Position numbers and translations under genes: made by a program. The notes beneath the pieces are model-generated. The model ran no database searches, was not told the origin of the DNA, and saw only the letters and a list, made by a program, of their open reading frames with translations. Shown one piece after another: positions 26,267 to 35,528 of a stretch of 64,000 nucleotides of DNA. Source of the DNA: Rugamonas violacea (lineage in GTDB: Bacteria > Pseudomonadota > Gammaproteobacteria > Burkholderiales > Burkholderiaceae_D). Location of the stretch: the NCBI RefSeq assembly GCF_016461825.1, contig NZ_JAEMNU010000150.1:1-64000 (forward strand), read 5' to 3'. Within the stretch, counting starts at the first letter, position 1. Every line of letters starts with the position of its first letter.

Positions 26267-28348
26267 ATGATGCCACGCCACACCACCGCCCAAGCCACCC
26301 TGCGCCTGCTGTGCGCCGCCCTGCTGCTCGGCGCCGCCCAGCAGGCCGCGCCGGCCCGCGCCGCCGGCGCCAGCGCCAACGCCAGTACCAGCGCCCCGGC
26401 GGCCACGCCGGCCGGCGCCGCCACCGCGCCGCCGCCGCTGGCCGCCTTCTTCAACAACGCACAGATGAGCGACGCCAAACTCTCGCCCAACGGCAAATTC
26501 CTCGCCGTGCGCATGGCCGCCGCGCCGGCCCGCGACGGCCTGGCCGTGATCGAACTCGACACGCTGACCCCGCTGCGCGTGGCCCAGTTCAACAACGTCG
26601 ACATCGGCGACTTCGAATGGGTCAACGAGCAGCGCCTGATCTTCGACAGCCGCGACAACACGGTGGCGCCGGGCGACCAACGCCATGGCGCCGGCCTGTT
26701 CGCGGTGGACCGCGACGGCGCCAACTTCCGCGTGCTGGCCGAGAGCAGCTTCGCGCCGCCGTCGAGCACCGGCACCGTCATCAAGCGCAACGTGCAGCCC
26801 TGGAACACCTTCCTGCTGCGCCAGCCCGGCGCGCAAACCTCCAACCAGGTGTATGTGCAGCGGGCCGGCTGGGGCGACGCCAGCGGCAACGTCACCCACT
26901 GGGACCTGGTGCAGCTCGACACCACCAGCGGCCTGGCCAACGTCGCGCAGCGCCCCGGCAAGGTGCAGTCATGGCTGCTCGACCAGGCCGGCGAACCGCG
27001 TCTGGCCGTCACCGAGGACCAGGGCAAGAGCGGCGTGCACTACCTCGACCCGGCCAACGGCAAATGGCGCAAGCTGGCCGAGTTCGCCTCCTTCGGCGAG
27101 TCGTCCGACGCCTTCGAACCGCTCGGCTTCGGCGCCGATGGCAAGCTCTACGTGCGCGCCCGCGCCGGCCGCGACAAGAGCGGCGTCTACCTGCTCGACC
27201 TGGCCAGCGGCAAGCTCGCCGCCGAGCCGCTGCTCTCGCTGGCCGACTACGACTTCGGCGGCGCGCTGGTCTACGGCAAGGGCAAGCTGCTCGGCATCGA
27301 GGTGCTGTCGGACGCCCGCAGCACGGTCTGGTTCGACGCCGCCATGAAGACGGCCCAGCAGCGCGTCGACGCGCTGCTGCCCGGCACCGTCAACCTGCTG
27401 GCGGCGGCCCACAACGCCGACTCGCCCTGGCTGCTGGTGAACGCCTACTCCGACACCCAGCCGGCCGCCTTCCTGCTGTTCAACACGGCGACGGCCGAGC
27501 TGAAGACGGTCGGCCACAGCCACCCCGACATCGTGGCGGCGCAGATGGGCACCCAGGACCTGGTGCGCTACGCGGCGCGCGACGGCCTGAGCATCCCCGC
27601 CTGGCTGACCCTGCCGCGAGGAAAGGGCAAGCAACTGCCGATGGTGCTGCTGGTGCACGGCGGGCCGAACGTGCGCGGCGACGAGTGGGGCTGGAACGCC
27701 GAAGCCCAGTTCCTCGCCTCGCGCGGCTACGCCGTGCTGCAACCGGAGTTCCGTGGCAGCACCGGCTTCGGCGCCCAGCACTTCCGCGCCGGCTGGAAGC
27801 AATGGGGCCTGGCCATGCAGAACGACCTGGCCGACGGCGTGCGCTGGGCCGTCGCCCAAGGCATCGCCGACCCCAAACGGGTCTGCATCGCCGGCGCCAG
27901 CTACGGCGGCTACGCCACCTTGATGGGCCTGGTCAACGACCCCGAGCTGTACCGCTGCGGCATCGACTGGGCCGGCGTCACCGACATCGGCAAGATGTAC
28001 TCGAACCGCCACAGCGTGCTGTCGGACATGGGCGACGAATGGCGCAACTACGGCATGCCCGAGCTGATCGGCGACCCGCTCAAGGACGCCGCCCAGTTCC
28101 AGGCCACCTCGCCGCTGGCCCAGGCGGCCCGCATCAAGCAGCCGCTGCTGCTGGCCCACGGCAGCGACGACCGCCGCGTCCCGCTCTACCAGGGCAAGGA
28201 CTTCTACCAGGCCGTCAAGGCCGGCAACCCGCAGGTCGACTGGGTGGTCTACGACGGCGAGGGCCACGGCTGGTCGCTGGCGCAGAACCGCATCGACTTC
28301 TGGGGCCGCGTCGAACGCTTCCTGGCCCAGCACATCGGGCCGCGCTGA
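26267..28348 (+). CDS. S9 prolyl-oligopeptidase family peptidase, copy 2
   Basis: A 693-residue paralogue of the preceding gene, with the same architecture. Catalytic Ser is S545 in GASYGGYATLMG; the acid and base lie in HGSDDRRVP and EGHGW. The C-terminal catalytic domain is very similar to copy 1 (GSTGFGxxHFRAGWKQWGL in both), whereas the propellers have diverged. The start at 26267 (MMPRHTTAQ) gives a signal peptide, LRLLCAALLLGAAQQAAPARA. The pair likely arose by duplication and later specialised in substrate range. Exact peptide substrates are unknown. Confidence 0.92.
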   Translation: MMPRHTTAQATLRLLCAALLLGAAQQAAPARAAGASANASTSAPAATPAGAATAPPPLAAFFNNAQMSDAKLSPNGKFLAVRMAAAPARDGLAVIELDTLTPLRVAQFNNVDIGDFEWVNEQRLIFDSRDNTVAPGDQRHGAGLFAVDRDGANFRVLAESSFAPPSSTGTVIKRNVQPWNTFLLRQPGAQTSNQVYVQRAGWGDASGNVTHWDLVQLDTTSGLANVAQRPGKVQSWLLDQAGEPRLAVTEDQGKSGVHYLDPANGKWRKLAEFASFGESSDAFEPLGFGADGKLYVRARAGRDKSGVYLLDLASGKLAAEPLLSLADYDFGGALVYGKGKLLGIEVLSDARSTVWFDAAMKTAQQRVDALLPGTVNLLAAAHNADSPWLLVNAYSDTQPAAFLLFNTATAELKTVGHSHPDIVAAQMGTQDLVRYAARDGLSIPAWLTLPRGKGKQLPMVLLVHGGPNVRGDEWGWNAEAQFLASRGYAVLQPEFRGSTGFGAQHFRAGWKQWGLAMQNDLADGVRWAVAQGIADPKRVCIAGASYGGYATLMGLVNDPELYRCGIDWAGVTDIGKMYSNRHSVLSDMGDEWRNYGMPELIGDPLKDAAQFQATSPLAQAARIKQPLLLAHGSDDRRVPLYQGKDFYQAVKAGNPQVDWVVYDGEGHGWSLAQNRIDFWGRVERFLAQHIGPR

Positions 28349-28443
28349 GCGGCGCGAACAAGGCTACGCAGCGGCGCCGAAATGCGCTACGCTAGGCGGA
28401 CGCGGGCCGGCCGGCCGGCGCCACCGTTGCGGAGGAGTTGCGC

Positions 28444-29658
28444 ATGTCGTCGGGAAAAATTCTGGTCGCACAAGGGGGCGGTCCGACCGCCGTCATCAAC
28501 CAGTCGCTGGCCGGCGTGGCGCTGGAGGCGCGCCGCTTCCGCGACGTCAGCCGCGTCTACGGCGCGCTGCACGGCGTGCGCGGCATCGTCAACGAGGACT
28601 TCGTCGACCTGACCCAGGAGACCAGCCACAACCTCGAACTGGTCGCCGCCACGCCGTCCTCGGCGCTCGGCTCGACCCGCGACAAGCCCGACGTCAAATA
28701 CTGCCAGGAGATCTTCCAGGTGCTGCGCGCCCATGAGATCGGGCACTTCTTCTACATCGGCGGCAACGACTCGTCCGACACCGTGCGCATCGTCAGCCTG
28801 GAGGCGGCCAAGGCCGGCTACCCGCTGCGCTGCATCCACATCCCGAAAACCATCGACAACGACCTGGTCGGCAGCGACCACACCCCCGGCTTCCCCTCGG
28901 CGGCGCGCTTCGTCGCCCAGGCCTTCGCCGGCGCCAACCTGGACAACGCCGCCCTGCCCGGCGTCTACGTCGGCGTGGTGATGGGCCGCCACGCCGGCTT
29001 CCTGACGGCCGCCGCCGCGCTGGGCAAGAAGTTCCCCGACGACGGCCCGCACCTGATCTACCTGCCCGAGCGCGTCTTCGTGCTGGAGCAGTTCCTGGCC
29101 GACGTCAAGGCCGTGTATGCGCGCCACGGCCGCTGCGTGGTGGCCGTCTCCGAGGGCATCCACGACGCCGCCGGCCAGCCGATCGCCGCCCTGCTGGCCA
29201 AGGAAGTCGAGCGCGACGCCCACGGCAACGTGCAGTTGTCGGGCACCGGCGCGCTGGCCGACCTGCTGTGCGACGAGATCAAGGCGAAACTCGGCATCAA
29301 GCGGGTGCGCGGCGACACCTTCGGCTATTTGCAGCGCAGCTTCATCGGCTGCGTCTCCGACGTCGACCAGCGCGAGGCGCGCGAGGTCGGCGAGAAGGCC
29401 GTGCAGTTCGCCATGTGGGGCCAGCGCGACGGCTCGGTGGCGATCCAGCGCACCGGCTTCTACTCGGTCGACTACGCCCTGCTGCCGCTGGAGGCGGTGG
29501 CCGGCAAGACGCGGGTGATGGAAGACCAGTTCATCAGCGCCAGCGGCACCGACGTCACCGACGCCTTCCGCCTGTACCTGCGCCCGCTGCTCGGCTCCGG
29601 CATGCCCGACGCCTACCGCCTGCGCCCGGCGGCCGTCGCCAAAATCCTCAAACCCTGA
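28444..29658 (+). CDS. 6-phosphofructokinase, probably PPi-dependent
   Basis: A 404-residue PFK-family enzyme converting fructose-6-phosphate to fructose-1,6-bisphosphate. The start at 28444 (MSSGKILVAQ) follows a GGAGGAG ribosome binding site with six bases of spacing. PKTIDND (134-140), with Lys in place of the Gly found in ATP-PFKs, indicates PPi as phosphoryl donor, making the step reversible. The donor loop reads GGNDS (106-110), with N where GGDGS/GGDDT enzymes have D. Length fits the long PPi-PFK clade. It stands alone after the peptidases. Confidence 0.88.
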   Translation: MSSGKILVAQGGGPTAVINQSLAGVALEARRFRDVSRVYGALHGVRGIVNEDFVDLTQETSHNLELVAATPSSALGSTRDKPDVKYCQEIFQVLRAHEIGHFFYIGGNDSSDTVRIVSLEAAKAGYPLRCIHIPKTIDNDLVGSDHTPGFPSAARFVAQAFAGANLDNAALPGVYVGVVMGRHAGFLTAAAALGKKFPDDGPHLIYLPERVFVLEQFLADVKAVYARHGRCVVAVSEGIHDAAGQPIAALLAKEVERDAHGNVQLSGTGALADLLCDEIKAKLGIKRVRGDTFGYLQRSFIGCVSDVDQREAREVGEKAVQFAMWGQRDGSVAIQRTGFYSVDYALLPLEAVAGKTRVMEDQFISASGTDVTDAFRLYLRPLLGSGMPDAYRLRPAAVAKILKP

Positions 29659-29672
29659 ACCCTGAAACCAGC

Positions 29673-29769
29673 GGGGTCAGTGCCGACATTCGGACACAAG
29701 CTGAGCAATATGAATGCAATGGACTGCGTTCTACTGTTCAGGCCGTGTCCGAATGTCGGCACTGACCCC
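29673..29769. repeat. Family II palindrome, copy 1
   Basis: Perfect 25-bp inverted arms at 29673-29697 and 29745-29769 (arm begins GGGGTCAGTGCCGACATTCG) separated by 47 bases. It is directly after the PFK gene and before the convergent cache-domain gene. Short CAAGGTCC-type repeats follow the right arm. Confidence 0.85.
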
Positions 29770-29816
29770 AAGGTCCTGCAAGGTCCTGACCCCAAGGTCC
29801 CAAGGTCCGCTAGCGC

Positions 29817-30283
29817 TCAGGGTGTATAGGCGCCGCAACTGACGACGTAGCCGTCGACCTTGGTGAAGAACATGGTCTTCGGCTCGATCTTGCCGGTGAC
29901 GGGATTGAGGAAGCGGTATTTGATCGAACCGCTGTTGCTGGTCTTGAGCGCCTCGTTGCGCTGGCGCGTGATGTAGGTGCCGTCGGCGTCGCGCAGCTCG
30001 CTCAGGTCCTTGCCGACCAGGCGCTGGTTGGCGCCGTGCGCCAGGTTAATGTTCTTGCCGTCCATGATGGAGACGTACAGGTCGCGGTCGACGAACTGGC
30101 CCTTGGGCTGGTTCGCTTCGGCCACCGTCTTCTCGATGCCGTTCTTTTTCAGGTAGGCCACCGCTTTGTTCATCATCGCCTGGGCCTCCTCCAGCGTGGC
30201 GCGGCCCTCGCCGCGCCGGCGCCGTGCAAATAACCGCCGGCCAACATCAACAGGGCCGCGCGCAAAATCAGTCGTCGCATCAT
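29817..30283 (-). pseudogene. Exported single-cache-domain protein, frameshifted in the signal peptide region
   Basis: The cache-like domain reads cleanly from about 30209 to the stop at 29817 (EGRATLEEAQAMMNKAVAYL ... DGKNINLAHGANQRLVGKDL ... KVDGYVVSCGAYTP). A separate frame from the ATG at 30283, preceded by GGAG, encodes a textbook signal peptide: MMRRLILRAALLMLAGGYLH. The two frames are joined only by a one-base shift in the GC-rich run at about 30205-30220; one missing G would restore a protein of about 155 residues. Relatives sense small ligands in the periplasm. Either a real inactivating mutation or a sequencing error; translation could also start at internal ATG 30176 without export. 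Confidence 0.75.
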
Positions 30284-30421
30284 GTTCGTCTCCAAGGTGG
30301 GGGGGGGCGGCCCGGCCGCGCGTGCGCGGCGGGGTCCGCCAACCAGCTTACACCTTGCCCGATAGCAATTCCACCAGACATTGCATGGCGTGGCGGGAAA
30401 GGTACAAGCTTGCCGTAAACG

Positions 30422-30447
30422 AAAAAAGCGCGCCGCGGCGCGCTTTT
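30422..30447 (-). terminator. purM intrinsic terminator
   Basis: AAAAGCGCGCC and GGCGCGCTTTT form a perfect 11-bp stem with a two-base apex; on the minus strand it ends in six U. Confidence 0.85.
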
Positions 30448-30470
30448 CGGTCGAGCCGGGCCGGATCGGC

Positions 30471-31514
30471 TTAGATGACGGTGGTCTGGTGCTCGTCGCC
30501 GACGCGGGCGCGGATGCGGCCGATGCGCGAGACGGTCTCGCCGGCGGCCTGCAACTGGGCCACGGCGGCGTCCGCGTTCTCGGCGGCGACGATGACGGTC
30601 ATGCCGATGCCGCAGTTGAAGACGCGGTGCATCTCGGCGTCGGCCACGCCGCCGTGCTGTTGCAGCCACTGGAACAGCGGCGGCATGGTCCACGCCGTCG
30701 AGTCCAGCTCGGCCACCAGGCCGGCCTGCAGCACGCGCGGGATGTTTTCCACCAGACCGCCGCCGGTGATGTGCACCATGCCCTTGACTTCCATGCTGTC
30801 CATCAGCGCCAGCAGCGGCTTGACGTAGATGCGGGTCGGCTCCATCAGCACGTCGGCCAGCTTGCGGCCGTGGAAGTCGCCTTCCAGGTCAGGCTTGGCC
30901 ACTTCGATGATCTTGCGCACCAGCGAGTAACCGTTCGAGTGCACGCCCGACGAGGCCAGGCCCAGCACCACGTCGCCCGGCACGATCTTGGTGCCGTCGA
31001 TGATCTTCGATTTTTCCACCGCGCCGACGGCGAAGCCGGCCAGGTCGTACTCGCCGGCCGGGTACATGCTCGGCATTTCCGCCGTCTCGCCGCCGATCAG
31101 CGCGCAGCCGGCCAGCTCGCAGCCCTTGGCCACGCCCTTGATGACGTCGGTCGCGGTCGGCACGTCGAGCTTGCCGCAGGCGAAGTAGTCGAGGAAGAAC
31201 AGCGGCTCGGCGCCCTGCACCAGGATGTCGTTGACGCTCATGGCGACCAGGTCGATGCCGACCGTGTCGTGGCGGTTCAGCTCGAAAGCGAGCTTGAGCT
31301 TGGTGCCGACGCCGTCGGTGCCGGACACCAGCACCGGCTCCTTGTACTTCTTGCTGATCTCGAACATGGCGCCGAAACCGCCCAGGCCGCCCATCACCCC
31401 CTCGCGCATGGTGCGCTTGGCAAACGGCTTGATCGCTTCGACTAAGGCGTCACCGGCGTCGATATCGACGCCGGCGTCACGGTAGGACAGGGAAACATTA
31501 GATGGTTGGCTCAT
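30471..31514 (-). CDS. purM: Phosphoribosylformylglycinamidine cyclo-ligase PurM
   Basis: A 347-residue AIR synthetase that closes the imidazole ring in purine synthesis, using ATP. Recognised by [44 protein letters not shown] and [21 protein letters not shown]. Start at 31514 ([10 protein letters not shown]) is the family start; an in-frame codon at 31571 would extend into the promoter shared with the divergent permease gene. Followed by an intrinsic terminator. Confidence 0.97.
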   Translation of the reverse strand: MSQPSNVSLSYRDAGVDIDAGDALVEAIKPFAKRTMREGVMGGLGGFGAMFEISKKYKEPVLVSGTDGVGTKLKLAFELNRHDTVGIDLVAMSVNDILVQGAEPLFFLDYFACGKLDVPTATDVIKGVAKGCELAGCALIGGETAEMPSMYPAGEYDLAGFAVGAVEKSKIIDGTKIVPGDVVLGLASSGVHSNGYSLVRKIIEVAKPDLEGDFHGRKLADVLMEPTRIYVKPLLALMDSMEVKGMVHITGGGLVENIPRVLQAGLVAELDSTAWTMPPLFQWLQQHGGVADAEMHRVFNCGIGMTVIVAAENADAAVAQLQAAGETVSRIGRIRARVGDEHQTTVI

Positions 31515-31673
31515 GGTGTATTTGGCAGCGGAGGCGGTAAAATAGAAGGCGGAGACCGGAATTGCGCACATGCGGCGGGCGCAGACTCAAATCCGTTCAA
31601 TCCGCTATTTTATCAAACTGCCCCGTCCACCAGCCTTTTTATTCCTCTTTTTCAAACATCGAACCCTGAATCC

Positions 31674-32756
31674 ATGGCATTTCCCCTCTCGCTAGAGCAA
31701 AAGCAAACGGCATTTTGGATCGCGGTATGGGGCGCCTTCCTGCTCTTGCTGCTCGCTTTGGGGCCGGTGCTGACCCCGTTCCTGGCCGCCGCCATCCTCG
31801 CCTACGCCCTCAATCCGGGCGTCGACCGGCTCGACCACCTGCGTTTCCGCCGCTTCGACGTGCCCCGTCCGCTCGCCGTGCTGCTGGTGATGGTGCTGTT
31901 CTTCTGCGCCCTGGCCGCCCTGGTGCTGATCGTCGTGCCGGTGCTGCAAAAGGAGATTCCGCTGCTGCAGGCGCAAATCCCGGCCTTCCTGGCCAAGCTC
32001 AACGACCTGCTCGGCCCGCGTTTGCAGGAACTCGGCGTCAAGGTGCGCCTCGACAGCGCCGGCATCAAGAAGATCGTCAGCCAGCAGATGGCCAGCAGCG
32101 GCGAGGAGATCTGGAGCGCCGTGCTGGCCTCGGCCCGCGTCGGCGGCACCGCCGTGCTGGGCTGGATCGCCACCGTGGTGCTGATCCCCGTGGTGCTGTT
32201 CTACCTGCTGCTGGACTGGCATCCGATGCTGGCGCGCATCGCCGGCGCCGTGCCGCGCCGCTACATCGGCCGCACCCTGGCCATGGCCAACGAGGTCGAC
32301 ACCCTGCTGGCCCAGTACCTGCGCGGCCAGCTGCTGGTGATGCTGGTGCTGGCGGTCTACTACTCGGTCGGCCTGATGATCGCCGGCTTCGACGTCGCCC
32401 TGCCGGTCGGCATCATCACCGGGCTGCTGGTGTTCATCCCCTACCTCGGCTTCGGCCTGGGCCTGGTGCTGGCGCTGATCGCCGCCGTGCTGCAGTTCGC
32501 CGACTGGAGCGGCGTCGTCGCCGTGGCCGGCATCTACGGCCTGGGCCAGCTCATCGAGGGCTTCTTCCTGACCCCGCGCCTGGTCGGCGAGCGCATCGGC
32601 CTCAATCCGCTGGCGGTGATCTTCGCCCTGCTGGCCTTCGGCCAGCTGTTCGGCTTCGTCGGCGTGCTGCTCGCTTTGCCCGCCTCGGCCATTTTAATGG
32701 TCGCTTTTAAGCACCTGCGCCGCCACTACCTGAGCAGCAGCTTCTATAATGCGTGA
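31674..32756 (+). CDS. AI-2E/PerM family permease
   Basis: A 360-residue membrane protein with about eight helices. Typical family stretches are LLALGPVLTPFLAAAILAYALNP at the N-terminus, the amphipathic region around residues 90-130, and LVFIPYLGFGLGLVLALIAAV plus LTPRLVGERIGLNPLAVIFALLAFG near the C-terminus. Members export autoinducer-2 or act as Na+/H+ antiporters; which applies is unknown. ATG 31674 is chosen over an in-frame codon at 31506 that overlaps the purM start. Placement between purM and hda is a conserved betaproteobacterial neighbourhood. Confidence 0.9.
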   Translation: MAFPLSLEQKQTAFWIAVWGAFLLLLLALGPVLTPFLAAAILAYALNPGVDRLDHLRFRRFDVPRPLAVLLVMVLFFCALAALVLIVVPVLQKEIPLLQAQIPAFLAKLNDLLGPRLQELGVKVRLDSAGIKKIVSQQMASSGEEIWSAVLASARVGGTAVLGWIATVVLIPVVLFYLLLDWHPMLARIAGAVPRRYIGRTLAMANEVDTLLAQYLRGQLLVMLVLAVYYSVGLMIAGFDVALPVGIITGLLVFIPYLGFGLGLVLALIAAVLQFADWSGVVAVAGIYGLGQLIEGFFLTPRLVGERIGLNPLAVIFALLAFGQLFGFVGVLLALPASAILMVAFKHLRRHYLSSSFYNA

Positions 32757-32804
32757 CGTAACACAGAAAACGCATATGCAAACTATCAGGACAGGGCGAA
32801 CGCC

Positions 32805-33485
32805 ATGAAACAACTGGTGCTCGATTTAGGCGCAGACCAGGCGCACAGCCTCGAATCGTTCGAGGTCGGACAAAACGCCGAGGCGACCCAGCTGATGGGC
32901 CAGTTCGCCGCGCGCAGCTCGCGCGAGCACTTCGCCTACCTGTGGGGCGGCGCCGGCGTCGGCAAGAGCCATCTGCTCAAGGCGCTGGCCGACACCCGCC
33001 ACGGCGACAAGACGGCGCGCTACATCTCGCCGTTTTCGATCGAATCGGAGTTCGTCTACCTGCCCGAGGTCGACCTGTACCTGCTCGACGACTGCGAAAA
33101 GCTGTCGCCGGTGGCGCAGATCGACGCCTTCGCCCTGTTCAACGAGATCCGCGCCAACGGCGCCTTCATGGTCTGCAGCGGCGCCGTGGCGCCGGCCGTG
33201 CTGCCGGTGCGCGAGGACCTGCGCACCCGCATGGGCTGGGGCCTGATCTACCAGATCCACGGCCTGACCGACGACGAGAAGGTGGCCGCGCTGAGCGCCG
33301 CCGCCGCCGCCCGTGGCTTGACGCTGTCGCCCGGCGTGTTACCCTACCTGCTGTCCCATTTTCGCCGCGACATGCGTTCGCTGTCGACCATGCTGGACTC
33401 GCTCGACCAGTATTCCCTTGAAACCCAACGACCGATCACCCTGCCGCTGCTGCGCGAATGGCTGCAGGCGGAAGCGAAAGAATGA
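32805..33485 (+). CDS. hda: DnaA regulatory inactivator Hda
   Basis: A 226-residue AAA+ protein that, with the DNA clamp, stimulates ATP hydrolysis by DnaA to prevent re-initiation. It starts MKQLVLDLG, a clamp-binding-like N-terminus (QLVLDL). Walker A is GGAGVGKSHLLKAL and Walker B LYLLDDCEKL. It lacks the C-terminal DNA-binding domain of DnaA, as expected. Its stop overlaps the start of the HAD phosphatase gene by a few bases. Confidence 0.93.
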   Translation: MKQLVLDLGADQAHSLESFEVGQNAEATQLMGQFAARSSREHFAYLWGGAGVGKSHLLKALADTRHGDKTARYISPFSIESEFVYLPEVDLYLLDDCEKLSPVAQIDAFALFNEIRANGAFMVCSGAVAPAVLPVREDLRTRMGWGLIYQIHGLTDDEKVAALSAAAAARGLTLSPGVLPYLLSHFRRDMRSLSTMLDSLDQYSLETQRPITLPLLREWLQAEAKE

Positions 33486-34156
33486 TGAATCTCGCCCTAT
33501 TTGACCTCGACCACACCCTGCTGCCGATCGACTCGGACTACGAGTGGGGCCAGTTCCTGGTGCGCATCGGCGCCGTCGACGGCGCCGAGTTCGCGCGCCG
33601 CAACGACGCCTTCTTCGCCCAGTACCAGGCCGGCACGCTCGACCCGGTGGAATACCTCGAATTCTCGCTCGGCACCCTGGCGCGCTTCCCGCGCGCCGAA
33701 CTCGACGCCATGCAGGCGCGCTTCATGGACGAGGTGATCCTGCCGGCCATCAAGCCGCAGGCGCGCGCCCTGCTGCAACGCCACGCCGACGCCGGCGACC
33801 TGGTGGCCATCGTCACCGCCACCAACCACTTCGTCACGGCGCCGATCGCCAAGGCGCTCGGCGTGGCCCACCTGATCGCCGCCATGCCCGAGCTGGACGC
33901 CGCCGGCCGGCCCACCGGCAAGCTGCTCGGCACGCCGACCCAGGGCGCCGGCAAGGTCACCCACACGCGCGCCTGGCTGGCCGGCCTGGGCCACCGGCTC
34001 GAGGACTTCGGCCAAAGCCATTTCTACAGCGACTCGCACAACGACCTGCCGCTGATGCGGCTGGTCAGCCACCCCGTCGCCACCAACCCCAACGCCGCGC
34101 TGAAAACGCACGCTTCAGCCCAAGGCTGGCCACTACTCGACCTATTCAATGATTAA
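33482..34156 (+). CDS. HAD-IB family phosphatase
   Basis: A 224-residue HAD hydrolase with motif I FDLDHTLLP near the N-terminus (nucleophile Asp), motif II VTATN and motif IV YSDSHNDLPL. This is the phosphoserine-phosphatase-like IB subfamily; the substrate is not identified. The start at 33482 overlaps the hda stop codon, and the end overlaps pcnB by 8 bp, so hda, this gene, pcnB and folK form a coupled run. hda-HAD-pcnB-folK is a recurrent Burkholderiales order. Confidence 0.9.
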   Translation: MMNLALFDLDHTLLPIDSDYEWGQFLVRIGAVDGAEFARRNDAFFAQYQAGTLDPVEYLEFSLGTLARFPRAELDAMQARFMDEVILPAIKPQARALLQRHADAGDLVAIVTATNHFVTAPIAKALGVAHLIAAMPELDAAGRPTGKLLGTPTQGAGKVTHTRAWLAGLGHRLEDFGQSHFYSDSHNDLPLMRLVSHPVATNPNAALKTHASAQGWPLLDLFND

Positions 34157-35528
34157 GAAACTGATCCGCAAAATCCTGGGCACCAAAAACAAGGGCGGAC
34201 GCGACGCCAACACCCCGGTGGTGCTCGGCCCGCAGGACCACGGCATCGAGCCACGGCTGCTGTCGTCGAACGCGGTGCGCGTCACCAGCACCCTGCAGGA
34301 GGCCGGTTTCGAGGCCTTCGTGGTCGGCGGCGCGGTGCGCGACCTGCTGCTCGGCGTCAAGCCGAAGGACTTCGACATCGCCACCAACGCCACGCCGGAG
34401 CAGGTGCGCAAGCTGTTCCGCCGCGCCTTCATCATCGGCAAACGCTTCCAGATCGTCCACGTCATGTTCGGCCAGGACCTGCTGGAGGTGACCACCTTCC
34501 GTGGCACCACCTCCGACTCGGCGCCCAAGGACGAACACGGCCGCGTCCTGCGCGACAACACCTTCGGCTCGCAGGCCGAGGACGCGGTGCGGCGCGACTT
34601 CACCATCAACGCCATGTACTACAACCCGGCCAACGAGCAGGTGCTCGACTACCACGGCGGCATCGAGGACATCCGCGGCAAGACGCTGCGCATCATCGGC
34701 CAGCCCGAGGCGCGCTTCCGCGAAGACCCGGTGCGCATGCTGCGCGTGGTGCGCTTCGCCGCCAAGCTCAAGTTCACCATCGAGCCGACCACCGCCGCGC
34801 CGATCGCCGTCATGGCGCCGCTGATCAACAACGTGCCGGCCGCCCGCGTCTTCGACGAGATGCTCAAGCTCCTGATGAGCGGCCAGGCGCTGGCCTGCCT
34901 GCAGCAGTTGCGCAAGGAGGGCCTGCACCACGGCCTGCTGCCGCTGCTCGACGTGGTGCTGGAGCAGCCGCTCGGCGTCAAGTTCGTCACCCTGGCGCTG
35001 GACTCGACCGACTCCCGCATCGCCGCCGGCAAGACCGTTTCGCCGGGCTTCCTGTTCGCCTCCCTGCTGTGGCACCAGGTGCTGGAAAAGTGGACCGCCT
35101 ACCGCGCCGCCGGCGAATTCCCCATCCCCGCGCTGCACCTGGCGGCCGACGACGTGCTCGACTCGCAAACCGAAAAACTGGCCCTGCAACGCAAGATCGG
35201 CTCCGACATGCGCGACATCTGGTCGATGCAGCCGCGCTTCGAGCGGCGCAACGGCAAGTCGCCGCACAAGCTGCTGGAACACCCGCGCTTCCGCGCCGGC
35301 TACGACTTCCTGCTGCTGCGCTGCGCCTCCGGTGAGATCGACGCCGAGCTGGGCGAATGGTGGACCGCCTTCTACGAGGGCGACGAGGCCACCCGCGACG
35401 ACCTGGTCGACAACGTCGGCCGCGCGCCGGAAGGCGGCAAGAAGAAGCGTCCGCCACGACGCGGCGGTCGCGGCAAGGCCGCCATCGTCGACGGCACCGG
35501 CAACCCCGGCGGCGGCGACGGCGAATGA
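34149..35528 (+). CDS. pcnB: Poly(A) polymerase I PcnB
   Basis: A 459-residue class II nucleotidyltransferase that adds 3' poly(A) tails and promotes RNA decay. The N-terminal motif GGAVRDLLLGVKPKDFDIAT gives the G-G and DxD catalytic residues. ENTF-like RDNTFGSQAEDAVRRDFTIN and RIIGQPEARFREDPVRMLR distinguish it from CCA-adding enzymes. The C-terminus is basic (KKKRPPRRGGRGK), as in other PcnB proteins. It overlaps folK by 4 bp. Confidence 0.95.
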   Translation: MIKKLIRKILGTKNKGGRDANTPVVLGPQDHGIEPRLLSSNAVRVTSTLQEAGFEAFVVGGAVRDLLLGVKPKDFDIATNATPEQVRKLFRRAFIIGKRFQIVHVMFGQDLLEVTTFRGTTSDSAPKDEHGRVLRDNTFGSQAEDAVRRDFTINAMYYNPANEQVLDYHGGIEDIRGKTLRIIGQPEARFREDPVRMLRVVRFAAKLKFTIEPTTAAPIAVMAPLINNVPAARVFDEMLKLLMSGQALACLQQLRKEGLHHGLLPLLDVVLEQPLGVKFVTLALDSTDSRIAAGKTVSPGFLFASLLWHQVLEKWTAYRAAGEFPIPALHLAADDVLDSQTEKLALQRKIGSDMRDIWSMQPRFERRNGKSPHKLLEHPRFRAGYDFLLLRCASGEIDAELGEWWTAFYEGDEATRDDLVDNVGRAPEGGKKKRPPRRGGRGKAAIVDGTGNPGGGDGE

